This document shows positions 25,233 through 36,445 of a DNA stretch of 52,254 nt, piece after piece. Each line of letters starts with the position of its first letter. Position 1 is the stretch's first letter. The notes below the pieces were generated by a model that was not told where the DNA came from, did no database searches, and saw only the letters and a program-made list of their open reading frames with translations. Source of the DNA: Blepharisma japonicum (lineage: Eukaryota > Ciliophora > Heterotrichea > Heterotrichida > Blepharismidae); the NCBI GenBank assembly GCA_949751835.1, contig CATKHK010000149.1, positions 1 to 52,254 on the forward strand, read 5' to 3'. The position numbers and the translations under genes were made by a program.

Positions 25233-26324
25233 TTATAATTTTAGAAGTCTTTTTGTCTCCAAATCAAATTTAAACACCTGGAAATTTTTATTCCCTGATG
25301 TAATAAACCAAATGTGTCCATTATAAACTTTTACTTGTGAAACTGAGTTCCACTCAAGATCATTGTCTCTAATACGAGTATAAGCATACTCATTTTCAAA
25401 CTCGCTTTCAAAAATTCCTCCTCTTTCCAAAAAGTACACCCTTGAGCCTGCTTTGAATAGAACTCTTGGTGTAAATGTTTTAACTGTCACAGTATTTATT
25501 TTCGAATAACTCTCTATTTTGACATCATATTTATATATTTCCTTATGTCCTACCCCACAAATCAATATCGAGTCTTTAAAAACTGTGCAGGCACACATAC
25601 TGCTGGGCTCTGGAAGGCTGGGAACGTGATATCAGATCTTTTTTTCCAAGTCAAATCTTCTTGCTTCGTTATATATTTGATAATTATAGGCTCCTCCAAA
25701 AAGATAGATAGAATTCTTATAGTAAGCCCCTCCTGGGTATTGTATGTCGAGAGCTATAGGCACCTGAATTTTATTTTTTAAATGCAAATCCAGAATGCAA
25801 GGTATCCCTGCGCGATTATTGGGATTTCCAGCGCAGTAAATAAATAATTGAGAATTTGGGAGAGAAACAATACAAGCTCCAAGCTGGAAGCCCTCCGAAG
25901 GCAAATGCTCTGATTTTTGGGTTTCCAAGTTGTAAATTTGTAGACCAAGTCCATCCGGTGCTCTATTGCAAATTATAGAGAGAGTTCGAGAGCCAACTAC
26001 AGACTGCTTCATAAAGTTCTTATAATTTTCAGCAAGACTTGAGAATTCTCTACTATAATTTGAATACATAGCATTGAATTCAGCGTCAACTTGGGTTAAA
26101 AGCTCAAAAGTACCCTCGTGTTTTTTGATCGAAGCACGAAGAAGCTTGTATTCATCTATAATTTCAGATCTAATTTTATCAATTTTCTCTTCATCTTCAA
26201 ATAACTCAAATAGAGAGATGAAATCTTTGATTTTTTGATTTATCTTTGGAATTATTGTCATTCCGGTATTAATTTCCTCTATAAAAATTCTTATATCAGG
26301 TAGTTTTCTTTTTGTATTTTCCAT
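25233..26324 (-). CDS. Kelch-repeat protein with N-terminal coiled coil
   Basis: A 363-aa frame runs from ATG at 26324 to TAA at 25233, crossing one TGA (25632-25634) that supplies the Trp in LEKKIWYHVPSLP. The further upstream frame has only a TTG, so the ATG before ENTKRKLPD is chosen. Residues 1-115 are helical; residues about 120-363 contain kelch-type blades, one with a classic double glycine (SIYLFGGAYNYQIYNEARRF) and others weaker (CTVFKDSILICGVGHKEIYKY). It lacks the zinc motif and TPR tail of the larger relatives at the right end. Decayed copies lie nearby (27480-27800 plus, 28073-29400 minus). Kelch propellers bind protein partners; the partner is unknown. Confidence 0.8.
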
Positions 26325-26499
26325 TATTATCAAACAGATCAGTTCAGAAGTCTCAAGAAACAATTTCTATTTTTTTGTTTTAAATTAATAAAAAATAAGC
26401 TGACAGAGGTTTTTATATCTTTAAATGCAGAAATGAAAAAAATATAATAATGTGCATTATTAACATTATTCAGTCCATATTTAGTCTATTTTAAGAAAA

Positions 26500-27165
26500 T
26501 TAATTATTTCCAGGGTTTCTAACCCTAAATTGTTCAGGTCCAAAAGGCGATCCGAATTGATTTTTCCACTTTAAATCATTAGGATGCTTATTATACCAAG
26601 GTCCATAAGTTTGTCTTTCGTCTTCATTATTATCAAGGTACAAGTCGCTAAGAACTAAATATTCAAGTCCCATATGTCTCATGCTGTGCTGTTCAATTGC
26701 TCCATCAATTACAGGTCCAAGTGCCCACTTGACCATATAAGGTTTATCCCTTACAAGTTCAACGTCGCACTTATCTCCAGTGATAAGTTTTCTTTTCCAG
26801 CAAAAAATGACTGCATTTGGCTCGTATCTTCTCCAGGACTCAATATCGTTAGTGCAGCCTTGGTCAACGTCTTCAAGAGAAAACCCATTGATTTCTGCAT
26901 ATCGGTCAGTCATAAGGCCATCACTCATAAGGCCAATGAAATAGTCAGCGTGGAAATTGTCTCTGGCTTCACTTATGTCTTGGATTGCAATTCCTGCCCA
27001 GCCAAAGGATGCTTCAAATCGTTTGGGAATCCAAAGTTCAAATTCAACCTCGTTGTCAGATGGAAAATACCATTTGAGCTTCATATCAAATGAAAAGTAC
27101 TCAACGCCTGAATCAAAGACCCAGGCTGAAGCAAAGGCTGCTGCTAGTAGTATCCAAAAATTCAT
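26500..27165 (-). CDS. Secreted DOMON-domain protein
   Basis: A single 221-aa frame starts at ATG 27165 and ends TAA. Residues 1-15 are a short signal peptide (MNFWILLAAAFASAW). The rest looks like one DOMON beta-sandwich: FGWAGIAIQD, then ADYFIGLMSDG, DRYAEINGFSLEDVDQGC, PNAVIFCWKRKLITGD and the metazoan-like MVKWALGP. DOMON domains occur in dopamine beta-monooxygenase and cytochrome b561 proteins, where they bind heme or sugar. Here no copper-oxygenase or transmembrane domain accompanies it, so it is probably a stand-alone secreted or vesicular protein. No intron and no TGA codon. Family assignment is by pattern, so moderately sure. Confidence 0.75.
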   Translation of the reverse strand: MNFWILLAAAFASAWVFDSGVEYFSFDMKLKWYFPSDNEVEFELWIPKRFEASFGWAGIAIQDISEARDNFHADYFIGLMSDGLMTDRYAEINGFSLEDVDQGCTNDIESWRRYEPNAVIFCWKRKLITGDKCDVELVRDKPYMVKWALGPVIDGAIEQHSMRHMGLEYLVLSDLYLDNNEDERQTYGPWYNKHPNDLKWKNQFGSPFGPEQFRVRNPGNN

Positions 27166-27479
27166 TTTTATAAACCTATTTTTTATACTTATACATATCT
27201 TTAACGGAAATTTTGGACGTAAAAATGAAGGGATGGAAATTAAGAGAGGATTGTAAATTTTCTTATGAAAATATCGTGAGTTAATTTAATTCTGAATAGT
27301 TCTTTGGGTTTCAAATCTTCCAATTTTTCAAATTTAGATATTTTTTGATTCGTTAACTCTGGGTCTTTTAAATAGTTATTTTAGAGTATTAAATTGAAAT
27401 ATCTAACTTTGACGTTGGTTTGCATAAAAAGTGATTTCCCACATTCAAAATGCTTTGAATATGCATTTCAGTTCTTTAT
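27166..27479. other. Intergenic, no gene seen
   Basis: AT-rich spacer upstream of the DOMON gene; nothing recognisable. Confidence 0.45.
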
Positions 27480-27800
27480 TCTTCAATAATTTTCTTAGTA
27501 TACATGTTTGGAGGAATTAGCAATGAAGGATTTTCAGCTAAATCCAAAAAAATTGACTTAAAGTTAAGAAATTCATAGATCTTTCAAATCTTCCTCAATT
27601 TTCTCAATTTTGCTCATGCATCCCTTGCATGGGAAGCGTTCTTATGTGTGGATACCAACATACAAAAATTTATAATTATGATATTAAAAATGACACTTAT
27701 TCAAAGGCAAAAATAAATATAAAAATTTGCAAACGACTAGGTTTAATCAGTTTGAAGAGAAAGGTGGAGGAAGCTTTAAACCTATGCTTTTGATTTTAAA
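27480..27800 (+). pseudogene. Kelch-like fragment
   Basis: A plus-strand piece near 27620-27750 reads SVLMCGYQHTKIYNYDIKN in one frame, parallel to the blade ILICGVGHKEIYKYDVK of the gene at 25233-26324 and to ILIAGYQHTIIYKY in the minus-strand fragment at 28240-28460. Flanks are stop-rich and there is no start. Confidence 0.55.
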
Positions 27801-28072
27801 TTTAGAAGTATTGGCAATTGGACCCTCTAAAATAAAAATATAATATAAAAATTATTAATATTGATTTATAGCAGTTTAAATCAATGTTTTTCTAAAAATT
27901 GTTAACTTGAATTACTAATTAGCAAAGTAAGAATAATATAAGCTTTGATGCTATATTAATTATAATAAAATATTAAAATTATTTTAATTTGAATAAAACG
28001 AGAAAATAATAATTATGTATAAAACATATTATATTTCAATCAATTTATTTAATTTTATTTTTATGCTAGATT

Positions 28073-29400
28073 TTATATTAAACCAAAACTAATTTCTTTT
28101 TTCTCAAAATTAAACTTGAAAGATCTGAAATCTGGTGATGATACGCTTGCTATCCTACTTTTAAAATCAGAAGTAAAAATAAAAATTTGCTCTGGATCAT
28201 ATCTCCAAGAAAAATGGTCCCAATTTACAAAATTTAAGTCAATATAAATCCGCCTGTCCAAATATCATTCTCTGATCTGTCATATCCCCTATTTGATACA
28301 AATAAATAAACCATTTATAGTCAGTCGTCAAAGCTTTATTCCTATAATAAAATTTCAGGTTTGGCACTAAATAGCTGTCATATTTTGGACCATACTTATA
28401 TATAATTGTATGCTGGTAACCAGCAATTAAAATTTTTTCATTAAATATTAGCAGGAACAAAATTCGGCTGGGCTTGGGAGATCTTGCAGAAATTCAATCG
28501 CATTTATAGATAGATTGCATTTCATTGATTGATTGATGAGGTGCTTTCTTCAGTTAATCAACCAAGCATGTTAATAGATTTTTTGTAATAAATTCCATTG
28601 AGATTAAAGTTATAGCTTCATTTACATAAGAGTTTGGCTTCTTTTGACAGTAGAATAAATCCTGATGCATGATTATTAATTTTTTCATGGGTGAACAAAA
28701 AGCTTTCCAGAGATTTGGGCTATAAATGAGTATTCTATCATATTTTTGAAATTGTGGATAAAATTGGTCCTGATTGTAATGATTTGGATATCATACCTGT
28801 TTAAATAGGCTCAATCATAAAGCTGTATATGGTGAACCTTGGCTAAGTTTTCTCTTTTCTTTAGCTTTTAATTGCATTGTTGCATTCTTGAATTAATTTT
28901 TCATATGTTTTAGAGTAATTTTTATATGAGATCTGTAGGTCTTCGCAGAATTCAAAAATAAATATGTATTCTTCTTTATTTTTATACACATTTTTTGTTT
29001 TTCTAAAAATTTTAAGATTTCTCGAAACTGTCTGCTGAGACGAATGACATCAGTAAAAGATGAACTTATTAATAAACTTTTATTATGCAGAAGAGAGTCG
29101 TTAAATAAAACTTGATAAGCAGATATACTCTGAATCTATTGGTTAAGCATATTTATTTCATAATTTCAATTGTGAAATAGTGATCTTCTTTTGCATTTTT
29201 TCATGAAGGAAACCAGGTAAAATTTCATATAAATCTTTAAAAAATTTCCTCATTATTATAAAGAGAACTTGAAACAGATTTCTTACGAGAAGGATTCAAT
29301 TAAAGTTTCGTTATAGCTTGGAAGCTCTGTGATTTCATTGACTTTTTTAATAAAATTTTTAATTTTTTCAGTGTAGATGTTGATATCTTGGAGATTATTT
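28073..29400 (-). pseudogene. Decayed kelch-repeat gene
   Basis: Minus-strand blocks follow the order of the intact gene at 25233-26324. Near 29300-29400 NLQDINIYTEKIKNFIKK resembles its helical N-terminus; near 28870-28960 there is a SYKNYSKTYEKLI segment like its SNYSREFSSLAENYK; near 28380-28460 a blade reads EKILIAGYQHTIIYKY; and 28073-28250 ends SFKFNFEKKEISFGLI, like FKFDLETKRLLKL. Several frame changes (one near 28250) and in-frame TAA or TAG codons interrupt it. Inferred to be a dead duplicate. Confidence 0.6.
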
Positions 29401-29495
29401 TTAAATTAGGCGAATATTATTTTCTAATTGAGCTTTTACCTTATATTATGCAAATTGTACTAAAATTGAGCTCAAGTACTCATCGATGAACTTCC

Positions 29496-29690
29496 TGTTT
29501 TTTCTAATAGCTCATCGATAAATCTCGAATATTGTAGCAAAATTCAACAGGATATAGCACATTGTGGTATTGGATGACAATTTCTGGAATTCTGATAGGG
29601 TAGACGACGCTTCCATTGTCGTCTAAATAGCGAAGAAGAGCTGATCTGGGACCATTAGGATCAGTAGATATATTTATATTGAATTGAATG
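29496..29690 (-). pseudogene. Unidentified coding fragment
   Basis: A minus-strand frame reads STDPNGPRSALLRYLDDNG followed by SVVYPIRIPEIVIQYHNV and ends in TAG. The composition is protein-like, but there is no in-frame ATG and no recognised family. It does not match the kelch gene next to it. Confidence 0.35.
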
Positions 29691-29699
29691 GAGCACTTT

Positions 29700-30158
29700 A
29701 AATAAAGTTAAAAAAAGGATATTAGAAAGATAATCTAGCTAATAGATTTAAATATATTTAAAATGCCTAGAAAACCAAATAAGCATGAGGATTTTTTAAT
29801 AATTTATTTTCTAGTATGTGCATCAAATGATTAAATCATGTAAAGCACAGATAATAAAATTTTATTGGAATCTTTCAAATCTAGTAGCTAGTGAAGAGAA
29901 ATGGCTCCTGATCTGCATAAGATTAGTTTATTACCCTAGAGTTAAAATTTTATTCTATTATCACTTAATAGAAAAACTTGGATTTCAATAATCAATAGCT
30001 TAAATGCTATTATGGTCATACGAAAAAGGCATTCCTTATTTCTTGGCCTGATTTAATAATAATAGTAAAATGATACCAACTGTACTTTCAATTTAATTAC
30101 TTTATATTTAATAAGTGTTTAGATCATAGAAAGTAATTTTTCTTTAGCTCTATAAAAC
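29700..30158. other. Intergenic, upstream of the first pentapeptide-WD40 gene
   Basis: AT-rich, stops in all frames, nothing recognised. Confidence 0.5.
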
Positions 30159-32390
30159 ATGTCCTTAAAGCAAGAAAGAAAGCAATATTTCTCGATAATA
30201 AATTACCGAGCAGTTAAGAAAAGCTATGATTCAAGAAATATTGATGAATATTTAGTGAAATGCATTTTGGAAGATATAAGAAATCGGAAAAGCAGCACCG
30301 ACTTGATCAAAACTTCTTATATAAATAAGCTTGAAATATTTGACCTTCCAAATATTTATCTCTTATTTAACAATTTTTTAGATCAAAATTCCAAAGAAGA
30401 CCTCTTGCAAGTTATTTTTCTTTCAAGATCCTCTACAGAAATTGATTTAGCATGCAGCAATGCTGCAACTATACTTGCAAAAAGTGATTTTTCGTTTAAG
30501 AATATCAATTTAAGCAATATCCGCATTCCAAAGGCTGATCTATCCCAGTGCTTACTTATAAATGTGAATTTCGAAAACAGTGACTTAAAAGAAGTTAAAT
30601 TTTTACAATCTCATATTATTAACGTGAATTTTAAAAATTGTGATCTCAGTAATGCACGATTTGGCATTTTATTGAAAACTAGATTACAGCATGCTATAGG
30701 ACTTAACTTCTCTCCTAATGAGAAAAAATTTTACTATAAAAATAATGATAGCTTGATGAAAATGGATTTGAAAACACAAGAAATAAAATTTAAATATGAT
30801 ATGAATCATTTTATTTCATCACATATCATTGCAATTTATAACACCAAACGTAAATCATATAAAGCTATAATTTCTGGACAGTATATGAAAATTTGGAATC
30901 AGTATGTCCAAAATTGTTTATTTATGATAAACACAGCTAAACTTGCAATTTCACCAAATTGAAAATATATTGCTGCTCTTGATAGCAAGACATGGACTCT
31001 TTGCTGGGATATAGAAATAAATAAGCAAACGCTTGGAGCAATCAAAGGTTTCAATTATAAGGGTTGCCAGCTGGTTTTTTCCCCATGCAGCAAATATTTA
31101 GCGATTGTCGCCAAAAAAGTAATTTATATAATTGAAACTGAGAACTGAACCCTAGCAAAGTCAATTTGGGGGAATTTTCCAGTTAAAAAAGCTTATGCAC
31201 TTTCTTATCTTGGTGAAAGAATTGCATATGGTGATACGAACTTATTACAGCTGATAAATACAGCCACATCAGATAAAACCAGAATCTATTTAACTCATAA
31301 AAAAATCAGAGGACTGTCATTTTCTCCCTGTGGCAGATTTTTAGCTTTCGGATCAAATGATAGTGCTGGGTATATCTTGAATTTAAAAAGCCAAAAAATT
31401 TCTCACTTTTTTACTGGATTTGAAACGAATGTGTTTTCTGTATTATTTTCACCATCAAATAAATATATTTCTTGGAGTGATTCTGATGGTAATATCAAAA
31501 TCTATGAATTTTTCCCTAACATTTTAAAAAATGACTTTAATAGACATTATCAAGTCCAAAGAGCCAAAATATCTCCTAAAGGATCATATCTATTTACTTC
31601 AAGTGCGGATAAAGCAATCTTGTGAGACTTAACAACGTTTGTTCCAAAGCAAATAAAGCAAATAGCCGACGGCGGCTCATATGATGAATATGTCTTTTCT
31701 CCGTTCGAAACATATTTCGCTTTTGGAATTTTTGATAGTGTCCATATTTACGATATAAATCTTGATGTGTTCATTGTGCATAAATCCACAAATTATTGGT
31801 GGCATTATTTTACATTTTCTCAGCATGAGGATTGCTTGATCTCTTTTAATGGGCGTTGTTATGAATATTATAGTTTTCCTAGTTTTGAGATGTTTAGAAA
31901 AATTGATACTCAAGAGTCAAGAGGATCTTCAATTATGTTTTCCGCTTGTGGAAGGTATCATTTAAGGAGCTCAAATCTTACTATTTATATATGTGACTTA
32001 GAAAAAGGCGCTACTATTAAAAAATTGTACTCACAAAATTGAAATTATAAATTTATTTTTACTCCTCTTTTGAAGCAAGTCGCATATCTTGATTCCAAAC
32101 TTAATGTTTTTATCAGAGTTTGAATAATAAAAACTGGTGGAAATATTTCCTTGAAGATTTCTGGGGAAAAACCAGCTTGCTGCTGCTTCGCTTCTGATGA
32201 AAATTTGATTGTGGGAGGATATACAAATGGAGTGATTAACGTATGAGATATTAAAACGCAGACTGTTATAGAAAAGATCAGAACTTTATTTTTAAGAGAT
32301 AGTAATTGAGTTGGAGCTATCAACGGTCATATTTTGATAAAAGAAAAAGACAATATTGAAATTTTCAAGTCCAACCAGCTGGGCTTTAGG
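30159..32390 (+). CDS. Pentapeptide-repeat and WD40 protein, array copy 1
   Basis: The 743-aa frame ends at TAG 32388-32390; at least seven TGA codons read as Trp (ILWDLTTF, NWVGAING, VWDIKT). Residues about 1-95 are helical, about 95-165 hold pentapeptide repeats (LINVNFENSDLKEVKFL, INVNFKNCDLSNARFG), and the rest holds WD40-type blades (GLSFSPCGRFLAFGSND, ISWSDSDGNIKIYEF). The last codons differ from the paralogues: an A5 run at 32339-32343 has one more A than needed, so the conserved KEKDNIEIF ending is out of frame and translation ends QVQPAGL. Pentapeptide solenoids and WD propellers are protein-binding scaffolds. No catalytic motif is visible; a cytoplasmic scaffold or sensor role is inferred only from architecture. 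Copies 2 and 3 follow on the same strand and copy 4 lies at 40010. Confidence 0.85.
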
Positions 32391-33214
32391 TAACTTTAAT
32401 ATAAAAAATTATTAGGAATTTTTTTAAAATATTAAATGGTAAGACTTATCAATTATATGAAAGCAATCTAAAAAAACGAGTAATTGATTTATAGGTGAAA
32501 AGCCCATAATTGCAAGTTGCTAGAATTTCTGACTGGACTCGTAATGCTACTTTTAAGCCACTTAAAGAGATACCAAAGAAATATTAAAGGTCTTAGATAT
32601 ATCTTATTTAAATGTAAGTAATTGCATAAAAATCAAAATTAAATTAAAAGTAGGTAACAATATGTTGATACTTAATTTTCCCTTATGAAAGTATTACTTG
32701 AGCTAAAATTATATATATAAAGCCCTGATAAAAAAAGTATTTATTTTAGCATTTTTTATATGTTTATTATATTGTTTGATATTAAATAAAGATAACACAT
32801 ATCATTATCATTTTGCCTCTTCGGCCAGATAAAACAATTGGCATATTGTACCAACAGATCTAAGATTAAATTAATGACCTTTTTTAATTTTTTTTGAATT
32901 AACTGGATGTTTAAATAAATCATAAATAAGAGAATATTATAGTGAATTTTTTTAATATTTAAAGCCCTAGCTTTTTCATTGTAAATAATTTGGTGCAAGT
33001 GTTAAATTAAAGCTTTAAAGCTAAATCATTTATGATTCTTACCTTAAAATAATTTGGGTTGTGTGTTGATTTTAAACAGTTATTCTAGGAATAGTAATTA
33101 ATTTATATTTTTCTGATATTGGTGCAATAATAATACTTTATCATTTCCGATATTTAATCTTGTTTAATACTGAGGATATATAAATAACCAAAAAAAATTA
33201 ATTAAGGAGGGGTT
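32391..33214. repeat. Intergenic spacer, left copy of a duplicated spacer
   Basis: From about 32690 onward the sequence matches 35645-36180 closely, with small indels (both contain AAAGCCCTGATAAAAAAAGT and TGTACCAACAGATCTAAG). It is the upstream part of the duplicated unit carrying array copies 2 and 3. No gene. Confidence 0.75.
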
Positions 33215-33350
33215 GCATGAATATCTAGTTTAAAAATGTTTTTTATGACATAAGAAATTGAAATAATTGATTCTATTGAAGTATTTTATTTAAATAAGCT
33301 TGAATTAATTTACTTTCCAAATGTTTAAATTTATTTGGCTATCTATTTAA
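33215..33350 (+). pseudogene. N-terminal relic of a pentapeptide-WD40 gene (unit A)
   Basis: GACATAAGAAATTGAAATAA and the following TTTAAATAAGCTTGAATTAA align with the conserved 5' coding block of array copies 1 and 4 (VRNWKSIDL, SYLNKLEL, FPNIYTLF), but with stops and shifts. A remnant of another family member's 5' end. Confidence 0.6.
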
Positions 33351-33408
33351 TTAAAACAAATTCCTAAATGCAGCTATATATACGGATGTTTCATGTTGTT
33401 AATTTATA

Positions 33409-35595
33409 ATGAATAAAATCAATAAACTATTGAATCGATCAGAACAACAATATAACCAATATTTAACCAAGAAAATTCTCAAAGACATCAGCATTTGCAA
33501 AAATATTGATATAATCAAGAACTCTTATTTAAACAAACTTGATTTAATTAAATTCCCTGATATATTACATTGTTTTTATAGTTTAATTAGTGAATGTATC
33601 AAAGAAGACCTAATAAAATTAATTTTACTCTCAAGATCATCAAAAGAAATTGATTTGGCATGTAGTAATGCCGCAACCATACTTGCTAAAAGCGATTTTG
33701 TATTTAAAGACATCGATTTCAGCCGAATTCGTATCCCAAAAGCTGATTTATCGCAACACCTATTCGTAAATGTGAATTTCGAAAATAGCTACTTAAAAGA
33801 AGTCAAGTTTTTGCAGTCACAATTTCAGAACGTGAATTTTAAAAATTGTGACCTCAGCTGTGCAAATTTTGGACATTTTATAAGATTTAATTCAAAGAAT
33901 GGAAAAGGACTCAGTTTCTCTCAGGATGATAAATATTTTTATTACCAAAATGATGATAGCATCCAAGTAATGGACTTAAGAGAGCAAAAATTTAGAAATG
34001 AATTCAGCTTAAACGATTTTATTACTACAAATATTATCCAGATTCTTAGCTCTAGAATTAAGCTTTCCTTAGCCACGGTTCATGGTCAGTATATAAGGCT
34101 TTGGGATAATTATGAAAAAAGACTTATATATGAGCTTAATTCACATCGACTAGTAATTTCGCCAAATTGAAAATATATTGCTGCGCTTGATACTAACTCA
34201 ACTGTTCTTAGCTGGGATATAGAAAAGCACAGACAGATTCTTGGAACTGCTAAAGCGCTCACTTACAGAGCTTCAAAATTGATTTTTTCTCCGTCCAATA
34301 GATATTTAGCAATAATAAGAGCAAGCTCAATTTCTGTAATCGAAACTGAAAATTGGTCTCTTTATAGGAAAGTTCGAGGAAAATTTCCTGTAAAAAACAT
34401 TTTTTCCATCTCTTACTGTGGCAAAAAAATAGCCTTCTATGATTCTGAAACACTATATTTGATAGATACTATTACCTCAGATAAAACAAAAATCTTTTAT
34501 AATGCAAAAAAAATATTATGTTTATCATTTTCTCCTTGTGGGGATTTTTTAGCACTCAGTCCAAAAGGTAATGAGGGATTTATCATAGATTTAAAAACTA
34601 ACAATATTTCCCAAATTTTTGCTGGATTTAAAGGATATATTCTGTGAGTAATATTTTCTACTTCAGGAAAATATATTTCTTGGGCCGATTCTAATGGTAA
34701 TATAAAAATTTATGAGTTTTCCTCGAAATATGTCAACAATGATAATAATAGACATCTTAAAATTCAGAAAGCTAAAGTATCCCCAAGAGGTACATATCTG
34801 ATTACTTCAAGCATAGAAAAATCTATCTTATGAGATCTGAGAACTTGCAATCCAAAACAAATAAAGCAATTCATGGAAATATGGTCTTATGATGATAATT
34901 ATATATTTTCTCCTTTTGAAAAATATTTATTGAGAAGATTTTCTAATAAAATACAAATATATGATATCAATCACAATTTTTCAATTAAAACATTAAATTT
35001 CCCACAATGATGGTCTCTTGAATATTCATTTTCTTATTGTGAAAGCTATTTGATCTGCTTAGGTATCGGTTTTTATGAGTATTTCAGGATATCTGACTTA
35101 AGTTGAGTTAGAAAGGTTAACATTCAGCAAAGTTTTAGCCATCTTAGATTTTCTGAGTGTGGAAAATATGATTTTTGATATGACTCTCAAAATATTCTTT
35201 ATATATGGGATTTAGAAAACGGCGACTGCATGAAAAAATTTCAAATGGAAGGACGACATTCCATATGCGCACTTACTCCTTTTTTATCAAAGATTGCATT
35301 TTTTGCCTCAAGAGAAAAAACAAATTATATAGATGTTTTCAATGTCAATACTGGAGAAATTGTTAGTCTAAAAAGTGAAGGACAAAATTTTTGTAGCTGC
35401 TTTGCTGATTCTAATGGAACTATGCTTGTTGAAGGGTGCGAAAAAGGGACTTTTAAAATATGGGATATAAAATTAAAAACTGTCAAGCAGAAATTTAGAT
35501 CTTTATTTTCGAGAAATATTAGTGCAGTTGAAGTTTTTAATAGTCATATTTTAATAAGAGAAAAAGATAATGTTGAAATTTTCAGATTAGCTTAG
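33409..35595 (+). CDS. Pentapeptide-repeat and WD40 protein, array copy 2
   Basis: The 728-aa frame runs from ATG (NKINKLLNRSEQQY) to TAG. TGA supplies Trp at several sites, for example ILWDLRTC and the start of WVIFSTSGKYISW; the Trp in RLWDNYEK is TGG at 34102-34104. Residues 1-90 are helical, including a conserved block (LILLSRSSKEIDLACSNAA); residues about 95-165 are pentapeptide repeats (NIDFSRIRIPKADL-type, then VNFENSYLKEVKF and VNFKNCDLSCANF); residues about 165-728 are WD40-like blades ending REKDNVEIFRLA. Nearly identical to copy 3. No enzymatic motif and no signal peptide or membrane helix, so probably a cytoplasmic scaffold. All frames are intact, which argues it is expressed. Confidence 0.88.
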
Positions 35596-36179
35596 CAAGG
35601 CTAGAGATGATCAAAAGTCTAAGTAAGTTAGTTTAATTTTACCTTATGAAAGTATTACTTAAGCTAATTCTAAAATAAAATTATTTATATAAAGCCCTGA
35701 TAAAAAAAGTATTCATTTTAGCATTTTTTATATATTTATTATATTTGTTTGATATTAAATAAAGATAGCACACATCATTATTATTTCGCCTCTTCAGCCT
35801 GATAAAACAATTGGCATATTGTACCAACAGATCTAAGATTAAATTAATGACCTTTTTAATATTTTTTGTGAATTAATCGGCTGTTTTAAATAAATCATAA
35901 ATAAGAGAATATTATAGTGAATTTTTTTAATATTTAAGGCCCTAGCTTTTTCATTAATAAATAATTTGGTACATGAGTTAAGTTAAAGCTTTAAAGCTAA
36001 ATCATTTATGATTCTTACCTTAAAATAATTTAGGTGATGTGGATTTTAAACAGTTATTCTAGGAATAGTAATTAATTTATATTTTTCTGATATTGGTGCA
36101 ATAATAATACTTTATCATTTCCGATATCCAATCTTGTTTAATACTGAGGATATATAAAGAAAAAAAATTAATTCAGAGA

Positions 36180-36312
36180 GAGGTTGCAATGAATATCTAG
36201 CTTAAAATGTTTTTTATGACGTAAGGAATTGGAATAATTGATTCTATTGAAGTATTTTATTTAAATAAGCTCGAATTAATTTACTTTCCAAATGTTTAAA
36301 TTTTATTTGGCT
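36180..36312 (+). pseudogene. N-terminal relic of a pentapeptide-WD40 gene (unit B)
   Basis: Duplicate of the relic at 33215-33350: the same DVRNW-like and NKLEL-like blocks with the same stops, which shows that the relic already existed when the unit duplicated. Confidence 0.6.
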
Positions 36313-36445
36313 ATCTATATTTTTAAGTCACAATAATATAAGCCAAAGTAATTAGGCTCAGGATTGAAAGCTGGGAAAAATATTTAATTAATAGAAACTC
36401 CTAAATGCAGCTATATATACAGATATTTCATGTTGTTAATTTATA

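Larger units (their letters stand above)
32690..35635 (+). repeat. Segmental tandem duplication, unit A (gene copy 2)
   Basis: About 2.95 kb consisting of spacer, N-terminal relic and array copy 2. It is repeated as unit B at about 35640-38680. Coding parts match almost base for base over long stretches and spacers also align, so the duplication is recent compared with copies 1 and 4. Confidence 0.8.
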
